Assembly (NCBI GenBank): GCA_026983875.1
Contig: JALSTG010000144.1
Span: forward strand, 1 to 43,567
Source of the DNA: Campylobacteraceae bacterium
GTDB taxonomy: Bacteria > Campylobacterota > Campylobacteria > Campylobacterales > Sulfurovaceae
Length of the DNA stretch: 43,567 nucleotides
Direction: 5' to 3'
Shown: positions 34,641 to 43,567 of the stretch, piece after piece
How the letters are laid out: each line of letters begins with the position of its first letter
Numbering within the stretch: the first letter of the stretch is position 1
Notes under the pieces: model-generated
What the model was told of the DNA's origin: nothing
The model's database searches: none
What the model saw: only the letters and a program-made list of their open reading frames with translations
Position numbers and translations under genes: made by a program

Positions 34641-35576
34641 ATGTATCTCTTCGCCGACCGCCTCTACCGCAGAGACGAAATCACACTTGATGATGACCGC
34701 AAGCAGGTCATCTTCACCACCATCGACAACGAACAGATCCTTCAGTGGCTCCGGGAGCATGATTTCCCCGAAAGCTTCATCGAAGATATCCAAAACGAAG
34801 ACCAGAGTATCACCTATGAAGACAATGAGCGCTTCAAGCTGATAATTCTGAAATATTTCGTGCCCGACCCGGAAGACCGGCTGCACTTCCACGATGAAAA
34901 CGTCGTTATCATCGTCATGAAAAACACCTTTTTACTGATGGGACGGGATCAGCGCACCATCAAAGAGCTCAGTGCCCGCCTCTACAAACGCTACCGTCAA
35001 AGAGACAGCCTCGAATATATCACCTATACCGTGATCGACATCATAGTCGACCACACCATGTGGATCATCGACCGCATCGACGATCAACTCGAAGCGATCG
35101 AAGACCGTATCTTCGCGGAAGATCTGGACGAGCAGGAGGTTCAGAAAGATCTCTACTTTGCCCGGCGTACCCTCAACCGTATCGCCAAACTCTCGGTCCA
35201 ATCCAACGACGTCGTCAACAAGATCTACAACCACTTTCCCATCGAAACCCGCAAAAAACTCAAATATGAATTCATCGACCTCAAGGAACACCTCTCCTTC
35301 AGTATCAACGAATCCAAAACCTACCTGGACCGCACCGGCTATCTCCAAAACCTCCTCATGGGCTTTCTCAGTAACCGAATGAACCAGGCGATGCAACGTC
35401 TAGCGGCCATCAGCCTGATCTTTCTCCCCCTGACTTTTATCGTGGGCAACTACGGGATGAACTTCAAATTTATGCCCGAACTGGAGTGGCGCTACGGCTA
35501 TCTTGCCGTCTGGGTCGTCAATATCGCCATCGCCTGGGCCATCTACCGCTGGCTCAAGAGGCAGAAGTGGATCTGA
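34641..35576 (+). CDS. corA: CorA-family magnesium/cobalt transporter
   Basis: C-terminal GNYGMNFKFMPELEWRYGY with two TM helices. Confidence 0.95.
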   Translation: MYLFADRLYRRDEITLDDDRKQVIFTTIDNEQILQWLREHDFPESFIEDIQNEDQSITYEDNERFKLIILKYFVPDPEDRLHFHDENVVIIVMKNTFLLMGRDQRTIKELSARLYKRYRQRDSLEYITYTVIDIIVDHTMWIIDRIDDQLEAIEDRIFAEDLDEQEVQKDLYFARRTLNRIAKLSVQSNDVVNKIYNHFPIETRKKLKYEFIDLKEHLSFSINESKTYLDRTGYLQNLLMGFLSNRMNQAMQRLAAISLIFLPLTFIVGNYGMNFKFMPELEWRYGYLAVWVVNIAIAWAIYRWLKRQKWI

Positions 35577-35583
35577 AGCCCCG

Positions 35584-36141
35584 ATGAGGATCTCCACCAC
35601 CCCCTCGGTCGTCATCCGCATCCTTCTTTGGATCCTGTTGCTCATCGGCGGCGCTATCGGCTCCATCCGCTGTGACCTGCAATGCTTTCGTGCACTTTTT
35701 AGTTCCTGGAGCTTTCACCTCCTAAGTCTAACGGCGGGAGTTGCGGTCGTCCCCTTGGCCTTTCGTGCTGCGGCGACAGGAGGAAGAGAGCTCGCCCGTC
35801 AGGGTCGCGAAGGTGATCTCCCCCGCCTGGAGACCAATCGTCTGGTAACGACGGGAATCTACCGCTGCACCCGCCATCCGATGCTCTTCGGTCTGATGCT
35901 TCTGCCTCTGGGCTTCGCCCTGCTACTGGGATCTCCCACCTTCATCTTCTTTGTCGCCCCAGCGGAAGCCCTTTTTATCCTCCTAATGATCCTGACACTG
36001 GAGGAGCGGGAAGCGATCGCCAAGTTCGGCGATGCCTACCTGGAGTATCGGCGGAAAACGCCTCTGGTACCAAGATCGACGAAATGCTGGAAAGCGCTAT
36101 TTGGGAAAAAGACGGAAGAGATGAAAACGCGAGGTGGATAG
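35584..36141 (+). CDS. Isoprenylcysteine carboxyl methyltransferase-like membrane protein
   Basis: LVTTGIYRCTRHPMLFGLMLLPLGFALLL...EEREAIAKFGDAYLEYRRKTPLVPR typical of ICMT/PEMT-like membrane methyltransferases; start at internal ATG 35584. Confidence 0.8.
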   Translation: MRISTTPSVVIRILLWILLLIGGAIGSIRCDLQCFRALFSSWSFHLLSLTAGVAVVPLAFRAAATGGRELARQGREGDLPRLETNRLVTTGIYRCTRHPMLFGLMLLPLGFALLLGSPTFIFFVAPAEALFILLMILTLEEREAIAKFGDAYLEYRRKTPLVPRSTKCWKALFGKKTEEMKTRGG

Positions 36142-36197
36142 AAAGAGGGTGCAATGGCGTGAAGACGCTATTACGCTCGGTGGCTAAAGGGGACGAA

Positions 36198-37220
36198 CTA
36201 CATCCGCTCCGCCACATAATCCGCTAGCTCCAGGAGACGCCCAGCGTAGCCAAACTCGTTGTCGTACCAGGCCATCACTTTGACCATCGTGCCGTTAAGG
36301 ACTTGCGTGGAGAGTCCGTCGATGATGCTGGAGTGGGGATTGCCCAGGATGTCGGTGGAGACCAGCTCCTCGGTCGTAAATTCCAGGATCCCTTTGAGCT
36401 CGCCGTCGGCAGCCTTTTTGAAGGCGGCGTTGAGCTCCTCGACCGTCGTCTCCTTCTTGAGATTGGCGACGATCTCGGTAATCGCTCCGTCGGGTACGGG
36501 CACCCGCAACGCCATCGCGGTCATGCGACCTTGCAACTCGGGGATAACCTCCACGGTCGCTTTCGCCGCTCCGGTGGTCGTGGGAATGATGTTGACCGCG
36601 GCCGCCCGGCCCCGGCGGTGCTTGCCGGGCTTTTTCCTGTCGATCGTTACCTGACTGGAAGTATAGGCATGCGTCGTGGTAATATGGGCGCTCTCGACAC
36701 CGAAATTCTCCTCCAGGACCTTCATCGCCGGCGCCAGGGAGTTGGTCGTACAGCTGGCATTGGAGATGACGTGGTGATCTTCGGGCTTGTACCAGTGTTG
36801 ATTGACCCCCAAGACGACGGTCAGGTCGACGTTTTTCCCAGGTGCGGAGATGAGGACCTTCTTCGCCCCCGCTTCCAGGTGCTTGGCCGCACCGTCGCGA
36901 TCCGTGAAGTGTCCGGTGCACTCCAGGACGATATCGATGTCATGCTCTGCCCAGGGAAGTTTGGCGGGATCCCGCTCGTCGACGATAGCAATCTTCTGAC
37001 CCCCCACCCTTAGTGAGTTGTCGTCATATTCGATCTCGGCGGGGAATCGGCCGTGAACCGAGTCGTATTTAAGCATATAGGCGAGATCTTCGGGGGTGCC
37101 GCTGCCTCCGTTGGCGTAGACGATCTCCACATTTTTAGGGGGATGGGTGACATAGTGCCAGAGGACCATCTTGCCGATGCGGCCGAGACCGTTGATGGCG
37201 ATGCGTTTTTTACTCATCAT
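36198..37220 (-). CDS. gap: Glyceraldehyde-3-phosphate dehydrogenase
   Basis: KRIAINGLGRIGKMVL, SNASCTTNSLAPAMKVLEENFGV, WYDNEFGYAGRLLEL. Confidence 0.97.
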   Translation of the reverse strand: MMSKKRIAINGLGRIGKMVLWHYVTHPPKNVEIVYANGGSGTPEDLAYMLKYDSVHGRFPAEIEYDDNSLRVGGQKIAIVDERDPAKLPWAEHDIDIVLECTGHFTDRDGAAKHLEAGAKKVLISAPGKNVDLTVVLGVNQHWYKPEDHHVISNASCTTNSLAPAMKVLEENFGVESAHITTTHAYTSSQVTIDRKKPGKHRRGRAAAVNIIPTTTGAAKATVEVIPELQGRMTAMALRVPVPDGAITEIVANLKKETTVEELNAAFKKAADGELKGILEFTTEELVSTDILGNPHSSIIDGLSTQVLNGTMVKVMAWYDNEFGYAGRLLELADYVAERM

Positions 37221-37313
37221 TTGACTCCTTTGAAAATATGGGATAATTCTAATACAGAATGGCTAACGAACAGTTACATATACAAAATAGAGATCAAAAG
37301 GTGAGTCGATAAA

Positions 37314-37661
37314 ATGCGTCGAATGAAACTTAGGGAATATGCGCGGGAAAAGCGCCTCAGCCTCTTTGAAGTGGTCAAAAAGATCCAAAAGGGCGAATTA
37401 CGCTCCGAACAGGTGGAGGAGAACGGTCTTTCGGTCCAATATATTCTTCTGGAAGAGGATGAAACGGCACCTTCAAAAGCTCAGGAACCTACACAAAAGC
37501 GGACAGAAGCCGGCGATGGAAGAGATCCGTACATGGAGGAGCTGGAGCAGCTTCGCAAGGAGGTAGCCCAATTACGCAAGCTGGTCGAGTCCTGCTGCGG
37601 AGAAGAGAGTCTCTCTAGTCCAAAGGCTTTGCCGCCATCAAGAGACGAATATGCCCTTTAA
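37314..37661 (+). CDS. Small conserved-type hypothetical protein with C-terminal coiled coil
   Basis: LREYAREKRLSLFEVVKKIQKGEL N-terminus plus heptad-rich segment; 3' end overlaps the convergent CDS. Confidence 0.6.
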   Translation: MRRMKLREYAREKRLSLFEVVKKIQKGELRSEQVEENGLSVQYILLEEDETAPSKAQEPTQKRTEAGDGRDPYMEELEQLRKEVAQLRKLVESCCGEESLSSPKALPPSRDEYAL

Positions 37662-38271
37662 GATACAGTGACTCCTTGAAGGAATTGAAACCGTGATTTC
37701 CAAGCATCTCACGGGTATCCCGGCGGATAAAATCTTCCGCCAATGGACACTCGACTTTTCGAATAGCAAAACGCACCCATCGGGGAGCCCTGTCCACGTC
37801 GAAGTTGGCATAGTCTAGAATCGCGAAGCGTCCGCCGGGTTTTAGGGCTCTGAAAGCATTTTCGATGATCCGATCCCGCTTTTCCTGGATAAAGCCATGA
37901 AGGACGAAGGAGATAAAGACACAATCAAACTCCTCATGATAGGGCAGCGGCTCGTCGATGCGCCGATTTTCGAGGATAAGATTAGAGTAGCCGCTCGTCT
38001 TTCGTCGGAAAGTCTCCTGCATCTCTGCTCCGATTTCAAGGGCCCTCACCTCGCCGCTGCGGCCGATATACTCCCGCATCAGCAGAGCGTTGCGCCCCGT
38101 CCCGGCTCCCAGGTCCAGGAGCCGTTCCCCCTCCTTTAACTCCAAATCTCCTATCGCTTTTTTGATAAAAGAGGGATACCAGCCCACAGTTATAATATTC
38201 ATTAATATATCATAATACTTCGCTTCCAATCCCTTCACTTCGACCTTGGAGATATCTTGCGTCAATTCCAT
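37615..38271 (-). CDS. Class I SAM-dependent methyltransferase
   Basis: RLLDLGAGTGRNALLM (motif I), VRALEIG, FRALKPGGRFAILDYA. Confidence 0.88.
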   Translation of the reverse strand: MELTQDISKVEVKGLEAKYYDILMNIITVGWYPSFIKKAIGDLELKEGERLLDLGAGTGRNALLMREYIGRSGEVRALEIGAEMQETFRRKTSGYSNLILENRRIDEPLPYHEEFDCVFISFVLHGFIQEKRDRIIENAFRALKPGGRFAILDYANFDVDRAPRWVRFAIRKVECPLAEDFIRRDTREMLGNHGFNSFKESLYLKGHIRLLMAAKPLD

Positions 38272-38283
38272 AGCGAACTCCTT

Positions 38284-39453
38284 TTATTCTCGACCGAAAA
38301 TCAAGATACGGCCATAGAGCACAAGCCAGCCGACCCAAAGCGCTATCCAGAGCATCGCGCTGATATCGAACCAAGGGAAAATATGCCCATCTACCGCCGC
38401 AAGTGAAAACAAAAAGCGTCCCAGGACCACGATCTGCGTCATCCAAAAGATCGCTACGCCCCAGGGACCCACTTGCAACGTCATACCGCCATGTCCCAAG
38501 GTCACCCGGGTCCCAAAAGCCACCAGGATCGTCGTCAGAAACCCAAGCGCCAGCAGATGAATTTCCAGACGCAGAGAAGCCACCGCGAACCGGGCTTCGA
38601 AAAAATCCGAAAGTGCTCCGACAAAGAGGCCAAGCGGCAGCCAGAAGAGCGCCAAATGCAGGCTCCAGAGCAACGGATCGGAATGGGGAAAAGGCAAGCT
38701 CGCCTTCAAAATTTCACGCCCAAGCCAAAATGCCAGAAGCAGATCGACAAAGAAAAGCGCTCCGGGATAAAAGGCCTCCACGATGACATGAGAAAAGAGA
38801 AGTGCGAAAACGATCCCGTGAAAAGAGTGACTCTTGGCATAATCCATAGCGCCGCTGAAGATTGGCACCATCCGGAAGCCGATGACGATGGGAAGAAACA
38901 TCAGATAGAGCCAGACTCCCACCCCCACGGCCCAGAAGGCGAAGACACCTGTCCGACAGCCCTGGCAGGGGATCGCCGCCAGAAGATAGAGCAGATTTGC
39001 CACCGCCCCCATTCCCAGCGCTACGATGATCCAGTACTGATCCCCTTTGGGCTCGGGTGCTTCGGTATAGATCACCAGGAAGTTCCTGATCGTCAGAGCA
39101 AAGGAGAGTGCCATGAAAATTGTTGCGGCATAGAAAGCCTCGGGTAGAAGGAGCGAAACATAGAGGCTCACCGATGACAAAAAGTTCAATAGCCAGACCC
39201 GGAGAATACGTCTCGTCTCGATAGGAGGCCTAGCGCTGAAACGGGGAAAAGTCGTGTAGGTGAATCCGTAGAAAAAGTTGCTAAAAACCGCAAAAATCAT
39301 CCCGTAGCCGTGCAGGCGCAAAGCATCGGCCTCTATGATGCCCCGGTAGGCAAGGATGAAGAGCGCCATAATCACAATCGCATTGATCACACCCAAGAGA
39401 AAAAAGGGCTGATGCGGCTGAGAAAAGAAGTAACTCAAACGATTCGATCCCAT
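38284..39453 (-). CDS. NnrS-family multi-TM protein
   Basis: FFSQPHQPFFLLGVINAIVIMALFILAYRG, HGYGMIFAVFSNFFYGFTYTTFPRF; ~12 hydrophobic helices; start at internal ATG 39453. Confidence 0.8.
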   Translation of the reverse strand: MGSNRLSYFFSQPHQPFFLLGVINAIVIMALFILAYRGIIEADALRLHGYGMIFAVFSNFFYGFTYTTFPRFSARPPIETRRILRVWLLNFLSSVSLYVSLLLPEAFYAATIFMALSFALTIRNFLVIYTEAPEPKGDQYWIIVALGMGAVANLLYLLAAIPCQGCRTGVFAFWAVGVGVWLYLMFLPIVIGFRMVPIFSGAMDYAKSHSFHGIVFALLFSHVIVEAFYPGALFFVDLLLAFWLGREILKASLPFPHSDPLLWSLHLALFWLPLGLFVGALSDFFEARFAVASLRLEIHLLALGFLTTILVAFGTRVTLGHGGMTLQVGPWGVAIFWMTQIVVLGRFLFSLAAVDGHIFPWFDISAMLWIALWVGWLVLYGRILIFGRE

Positions 39454-39494
39454 AGAAGGGTCTCCTTTTTTTCCGACCATTATGCCCGTAGGTG

Positions 39495-39500
39495 TATAAT
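39495..39500 (+). promoter_or_regulatory. Candidate -10 box TATAAT immediately upstream of cutA
   Basis: TATAAT with exactly 6 nt before the ATG at 39507. Confidence 0.5.
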
Positions 39501-39506
39501 GAGTCC

Positions 39507-39839
39507 ATGAAAAGCAATGAAGCGATCATCGTCATCACCACGACCGAGAAAGAGGCGGAGGCGGAGTTTCTGGCCCGGACTCTTTTGGAGAGCCGTCTCG
39601 CTGCCTGTGTGCAGATCGAAGCGATCCGGAGTCTCTACCCTTGGGAGGGGGCGATCGAAACAAGCGGCGAGTACCGCCTCCAGATCAAAACATTGCGACG
39701 TCTCTACTCCCGGATAGAAACGACCATCAGACAATATCATAGCTACGAGCTTCCCGAGATCCTCGCCCTTCCCGCCGTGGAGATCAGCCCCGACTACCGA
39801 CAATGGATCCAATCCTCCGTCACGATCGACTCTGCCTGA
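39507..39839 (+). CDS. cutA: CutA-family divalent-cation tolerance protein
   Basis: AIIVITTTEKEAEAEFLARTLLESRLAACVQIEAIRSLYPWEGAIETSGEYRLQIKT, YHSYELPEILALP. Confidence 0.93.
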   Translation: MKSNEAIIVITTTEKEAEAEFLARTLLESRLAACVQIEAIRSLYPWEGAIETSGEYRLQIKTLRRLYSRIETTIRQYHSYELPEILALPAVEISPDYRQWIQSSVTIDSA

Positions 39840-39993
39840 TTTTCTCCTGTGATTCCTTTGCTTCCCGATTCCTCAAAACCGCTTGTAATATTTATTAATA
39901 TATCTCAAAGTTCCTTCCCCCTTCTACTGCATCAAGTCAACTTTAGCTAAAATATCTTCCAAATTCACAGCGTCACGACCCAAGGAAAGATCT

Positions 39994-41943
39994 ATGTCCG
40001 AATCCTGCAAAAAAGCCTATATCACTACCCCCATCTACTACGTCAACGACATTCCCCATATCGGCCACGCCTACACTACCATCATCGCCGACACCCTGGC
40101 CCGATACTCACGGATGGCCGGGCTGGAGACCTTTTTCCTGACCGGAACCGACGAACACGGCCAGAAGATCGAAGAGGCCGCCAAAAAGCGGGGCAAATCC
40201 CCCAAAGAGTATGCCGACGAGATCAGCGGACGTTTCAAGGCTCTCTGGGACGAGTTCGGCATCAGCTACGACCGCTTCATCCGTACCACCGACGAAGATC
40301 ACAAGCTGGGCGTCCAGGCGGCCTTCAAGAAGATGTACGACAAGGGCGATATCTACAAAGACGTCTACCGGGGCCACTACTGCATCAGCTGCGAAGCCTT
40401 CTTTACCGAGATGCAGCTCGTCGACGGAGAGTTCTGCCCCGAGTGCGGGAAACCGACCCAGATCGTCGAAGAAGAGAGCTACTTTTTCCGCCTCAGCAAA
40501 TACCAGGAGCCTCTGCTTAAGTGGTATCGAGAGAATGAAAAGTGCATCCTCCCCAAGACCCGTCGCAACGAAGTGATGCGCTTCGTCGAAGGGGGGCTGG
40601 AGGATCTCTCCATCACCCGCACCAGTTTCGACTGGGGAATCAAGCTCCCCCAGGAGATGAACGACCCCAAACACGTCATGTACGTCTGGCTCGACGCGTT
40701 GATGAACTACCTGACGGCCCTGGGCTACGGCACCGACGAGAAGCTCATGGATTTCTGGCCCGCCAGGGTCCATCTCATCGGCAAGGATATCCTGCGCTTC
40801 CATGCCGTCTACTGGCCCGCCTTTCTCATGAGCCTGGATCTACCCCTTCCCAAACATATCGCGGCGCACGGCTGGTGGACCCGCAACGGGGAGAAGATGT
40901 CCAAATCCAAGGGCAACGTCATCAATCCCAAAGAGGTGGCCGACGCCTACGGCCTGGAGAACTTCCGCTACTTCATGCTCCGGGAAGTCCCCTTCGGCGG
41001 CGACGGGGATTTCAGCCAAAAGGCCCTCATCGACCGGATAAACTCCGACCTGGGCAACGACTTGGGCAACCTCCTCAACCGTCTTATCGGTATGAGCTCC
41101 AAATACAGCGACGGTGCCGTCTCCAGCGCCAAAGTCGCCGAACTCTACCCCGAGGAGCTCGCCGAGCTTCACGCTTCGATCGACTGGCTCGAACCCCTGC
41201 TCTATGAGATGCAGCTACACCGCTACCTCGAAGAGCTCTGGAGGCCCCTCTCCGTCGCCAATAAGGCGATCGACCGCTACCAGCCCTGGGTCCTGATGAA
41301 AGAGGGCAAAGAGGAGCAGGCTTTAGCCCTCTTGGGGCTCATCGCCAACATCTTGGCCAAAGTCTCGGTAATGCTGCATCCCGTCATGCCCCAGACCACT
41401 CAAACCATCGCCCGGGCCCTGGGCTTTACGATCACCCCTGCCGCCTATGAGGATCTGATCGTGCGCAAAGACCTGCTTAGCGACTTCAGCGTCGAGAAGG
41501 TTCCGCCCCTCTTTCCCCGGATCGAAGAGGTCCGAATGGCCGAGGCGGCCCCCGATGTCGAAGCGAAGCAAGCCGAACCCAAAAAGGCGGAGAAAAAAGC
41601 CGAAAAACCTATCGAAGGGCTCATTACCATCGATCAGTTCTTCGAAACTTCCCTCAAAGTCGGTACCGTCGTCGAGGCCGAGGAGGTCCCCAAGAGTAAG
41701 AAGCTTCTGCTCCTCAAGGTGGACCTTGGCGAGGAGACCCCCCGACAGATCGTCGCCGGGATTAAAGAGTGGTATGCCCCGGCGGATCTGCTAGGCACCC
41801 AGGTCTGCGTCGTAGCCAACCTTAAACCTGCCAAACTCATGGGGATGCTCTCGGAGGGGATGCTCCTGGCCGCCAAGGATGACGAGGGGCTCGCCCTCAT
41901 CCGTCCCGAGCGTCCCGTCGCCGTCGGCACGGCTATCGGGTGA
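39994..41943 (+). CDS. metG: Methionyl-tRNA synthetase with C-terminal tRNA-binding domain
   Basis: YITTPIYYVNDIPHIGHAYTTIIADTLARY, KMSKSKGNVINP, C-terminal EMAP/tRNA-binding domain (IDQFFETSLKVGTVVEAEEVPKSKKLLLLKVDLG). Confidence 0.97.
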   Translation: MSESCKKAYITTPIYYVNDIPHIGHAYTTIIADTLARYSRMAGLETFFLTGTDEHGQKIEEAAKKRGKSPKEYADEISGRFKALWDEFGISYDRFIRTTDEDHKLGVQAAFKKMYDKGDIYKDVYRGHYCISCEAFFTEMQLVDGEFCPECGKPTQIVEEESYFFRLSKYQEPLLKWYRENEKCILPKTRRNEVMRFVEGGLEDLSITRTSFDWGIKLPQEMNDPKHVMYVWLDALMNYLTALGYGTDEKLMDFWPARVHLIGKDILRFHAVYWPAFLMSLDLPLPKHIAAHGWWTRNGEKMSKSKGNVINPKEVADAYGLENFRYFMLREVPFGGDGDFSQKALIDRINSDLGNDLGNLLNRLIGMSSKYSDGAVSSAKVAELYPEELAELHASIDWLEPLLYEMQLHRYLEELWRPLSVANKAIDRYQPWVLMKEGKEEQALALLGLIANILAKVSVMLHPVMPQTTQTIARALGFTITPAAYEDLIVRKDLLSDFSVEKVPPLFPRIEEVRMAEAAPDVEAKQAEPKKAEKKAEKPIEGLITIDQFFETSLKVGTVVEAEEVPKSKKLLLLKVDLGEETPRQIVAGIKEWYAPADLLGTQVCVVANLKPAKLMGMLSEGMLLAAKDDEGLALIRPERPVAVGTAIG

Positions 41944-42926
41944 CGATGAAGATCTCCGACATCCTCCACATCACCGGAGGAACCCTGGACAACGAGCCTC
42001 AAATCCAGGCCATCGAAAGTGCTACGGTCTTCCCCTCCAAAGTCGAACGGGGCGATCTCTTTTTCGCCGCCAAGACCGAGGAGATTCCCTCCGCCGTGGA
42101 GCGGGGAGCCTACGCCGTCGTCTACCAGGGAGAGCGTCCCGAGGGCCTCGATGAGGAGATCGCCTGGATTCGGGTGGAGAGCGTCCGGGAAGCGGCCTTT
42201 CGGCTGCTGCGCTACGTGCTCTTGCATAAAGAGGCCGACTTCGTTCTGCTGCGGCCCCACGAGGAGAGCCTCCTGCGTCAGGTCCTCACCCACAAGGGTA
42301 ATATCGCCTTTCTTCCCTCCGACTGGATGAGGGCCTTCGAGCGGATTCTCAACGGCGAGGAGCATCTCTTCGTCGGGAGCGACCGCAATATGCTGGAGAC
42401 GATTCGTCCCGAGATCGAACGCCTCGAAGAAGAGGCCGAGGGCACGATGATCAGCGATACTCTCTTTCGCTCCACCTTCAAGGTCCACGGCTATATCTAC
42501 CAGCAAAAAGAGATGGCCCCCTTCCATCTGGACCACCTTCTGAGGGTCGTCGCCTTTTGCGATCGACGGGATCTTCCTTACTCCCTGGACCGGGTCCGCT
42601 ACACCCGCCACTTCCAGCCCCTTTTTGTCGACGGCCGTCTCGAGAGCGTGCCCAGGGGAAGCACCGACAGAGTCCTGATCTTCGTGGACAATCTCGAAGA
42701 TATCGTCCAGGCCCGAGAGTATGTGCATTACCAGAGCAGCTGGGCCAAAAGCATCGTCCTTACGCCTCCCAAAACCCGAGTGGAAAAGGTCGAGCGACCC
42801 TACTGGTTCGAAAGCCCCGAAGAGGCTAGAGAGATCCTCAAAAACACCCACTTCAACTACGCCTTCATCTACAGCCTGGACCGGAAAATGCTTCAGAGTA
42901 TGCGGGAAGAAGCGACGCTTTTTTAG
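41940..42926 (+). CDS. Protein with Mur-ligase N-terminal-like domain, no ATP-binding motif seen
   Basis: ISDILHITGGTLDNEPQIQAIESATVFPSKVERGDLFFAAKTEEIPSAVERGAYAVVYQ resembles MurE/MurF N-terminal domains; no GTxGKT; ATGA-type overlap with metG. Confidence 0.6.
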   Translation: MTMKISDILHITGGTLDNEPQIQAIESATVFPSKVERGDLFFAAKTEEIPSAVERGAYAVVYQGERPEGLDEEIAWIRVESVREAAFRLLRYVLLHKEADFVLLRPHEESLLRQVLTHKGNIAFLPSDWMRAFERILNGEEHLFVGSDRNMLETIRPEIERLEEEAEGTMISDTLFRSTFKVHGYIYQQKEMAPFHLDHLLRVVAFCDRRDLPYSLDRVRYTRHFQPLFVDGRLESVPRGSTDRVLIFVDNLEDIVQAREYVHYQSSWAKSIVLTPPKTRVEKVERPYWFESPEEAREILKNTHFNYAFIYSLDRKMLQSMREEATLF

Positions 42927-42997
42927 GAGCAAAAAGCATAAAGTGGAAGGCTTCAGGCCTTTTTCCCTGACGGAACCTGCCTTTTATCCCAACCGTG

Positions 42998-43003
42998 TAT
43001 AAT
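42998..43003 (+). promoter_or_regulatory. Candidate -10 box TATAAT upstream of dut
   Basis: TATAAT ~100 nt upstream of the dut ATG. Confidence 0.4.
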
Positions 43004-43018
43004 ATTTTCCAAAAAGAA

Positions 43019-43035
43019 GCATCGCAAAGCGATGC
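43019..43035. other. Hairpin GCATCGC-AAA-GCGATGC
   Basis: Perfect 7-bp inverted repeat with 3-nt loop. Confidence 0.7.
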
Positions 43036-43043
43036 CGACCAAA

Positions 43044-43071
43044 CCTATTCCCTATTCCCTTTTACCTATTC
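43044..43071 (+). repeat. Heptad repeat CCTATTC/CCTATTC/CCTTTTA/CCTATTC
   Basis: Constant 7-nt period over four units. Confidence 0.8.
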
Positions 43072-43101
43072 TCTAAAAAAGGATCGATTTTGCTTCAGAC
43101 C

Positions 43102-43567
43102 ATGTTACGCCTCCAGCAGGAGCTCAACGACGCCACCAACGGTCCCGGATGGGAGCGAGGCCTCACCCGCCAGGGCAAGCGCATCGACTGGCGACGCTGC
43201 ATCTGGCTCGAGGCCGCCGAACTGGTGGAGAGCTACCCCTGGAAACACTGGAAAAACATCGCCGCCGAACCTGACTACGCCAATATCCGCATCGAAGCGG
43301 TCGATATCTGGCACTTCGTCATGAGCGAAGCTTTGCGGCTCAACACTCTCGAGGGTAATGGAGAGATCGCTTCCCTAGCCCGCCGCATTACCGAGACCGA
43401 GGCTTTCACAGCCTTTGACGACGGTAGCCTGGAGATCCCGGAGGATCTCTACGCTCAGATCGAGATCGTCGAATCCTTCGTCGCCGCCCTCTTCTCCCAC
43501 GCCTCCATTGAGGATCTGACGGAGCGGTTCTTTCGCGTCGCCCGCCTGGGTGATCTGAATCTGCAAA
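43102..43567 (+). CDS. dut: Dimeric dUTPase (all-alpha NTP-PPase type), 5' part, runs off window
   Basis: Own translation from 43102: MLRLQQELNDATNGPGWERGLTRQGKRIDWRRCIWLEAAELVESYPWKHWKNI...RIEAVDIWHFVMSEAL. In-frame TTG at 43090 is an alternative start. Not in the supplied ORF track. Confidence 0.92.
   Translation, partial: MLRLQQELNDATNGPGWERGLTRQGKRIDWRRCIWLEAAELVESYPWKHWKNIAAEPDYANIRIEAVDIWHFVMSEALRLNTLEGNGEIASLARRITETEAFTAFDDGSLEIPEDLYAQIEIVESFVAALFSHASIEDLTERFFRVARLGDLNLQ

Noticed and set aside
37615-37661. 47-bp convergent overlap of the small coiled-coil gene and the methyltransferase gene
   Set aside because: Short 3' overlaps between convergent genes are common; no further signal seen.
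42995-43324. 109-aa plus-strand ORF in the track near the window end
   Set aside because: Out of frame with the dut reading frame starting at 43102, which has strong dUTPase motifs; the ORF translation is arbitrary.

Overview
The window reads as a contiguous chromosomal segment of a Campylobacterota-like bacterium (Sulfurovum/Nitratifractor-like is my guess from protein style; not verifiable here). Most of it is housekeeping: carB (partial, 3' part), yebC, ubiX, valS, lepA, prs, corA, gap, cutA, metG and dut (5' part, running off the window end and missing from the ORF track). The accessory highlight is a minus-strand block at 5687-24708: a LapB-like type I secretion ABC transporter, an HlyD-family adaptor, a TolC-family outer-membrane protein with a TSP3-like acidic tail, a periplasmic protein with what look like two tandem OmpA-like domains, a ~3405-aa giant repeat adhesin with a LapA-like N-terminal retention module and seven Calx-beta-like repeats of two alternating subtypes, then a type V autotransporter. 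Two c-di-GMP enzymes (HAMP-GGDEF; TM-PAS-GGDEF-EAL) lie in the window, but no LapD or LapG homologue does. Non-coding signals of interest: a related heptad-repeat element in two intergenic regions (yebC-ubiX and upstream of dut), inverted repeats in the adhesin leader, a perfect 12-bp direct repeat upstream of the tolC-like gene, and a candidate leaderless cutA promoter. No tRNA, rRNA, CRISPR array or transposase was seen. Everything comes from reading the sequence and the supplied ORF track; no database search was run.
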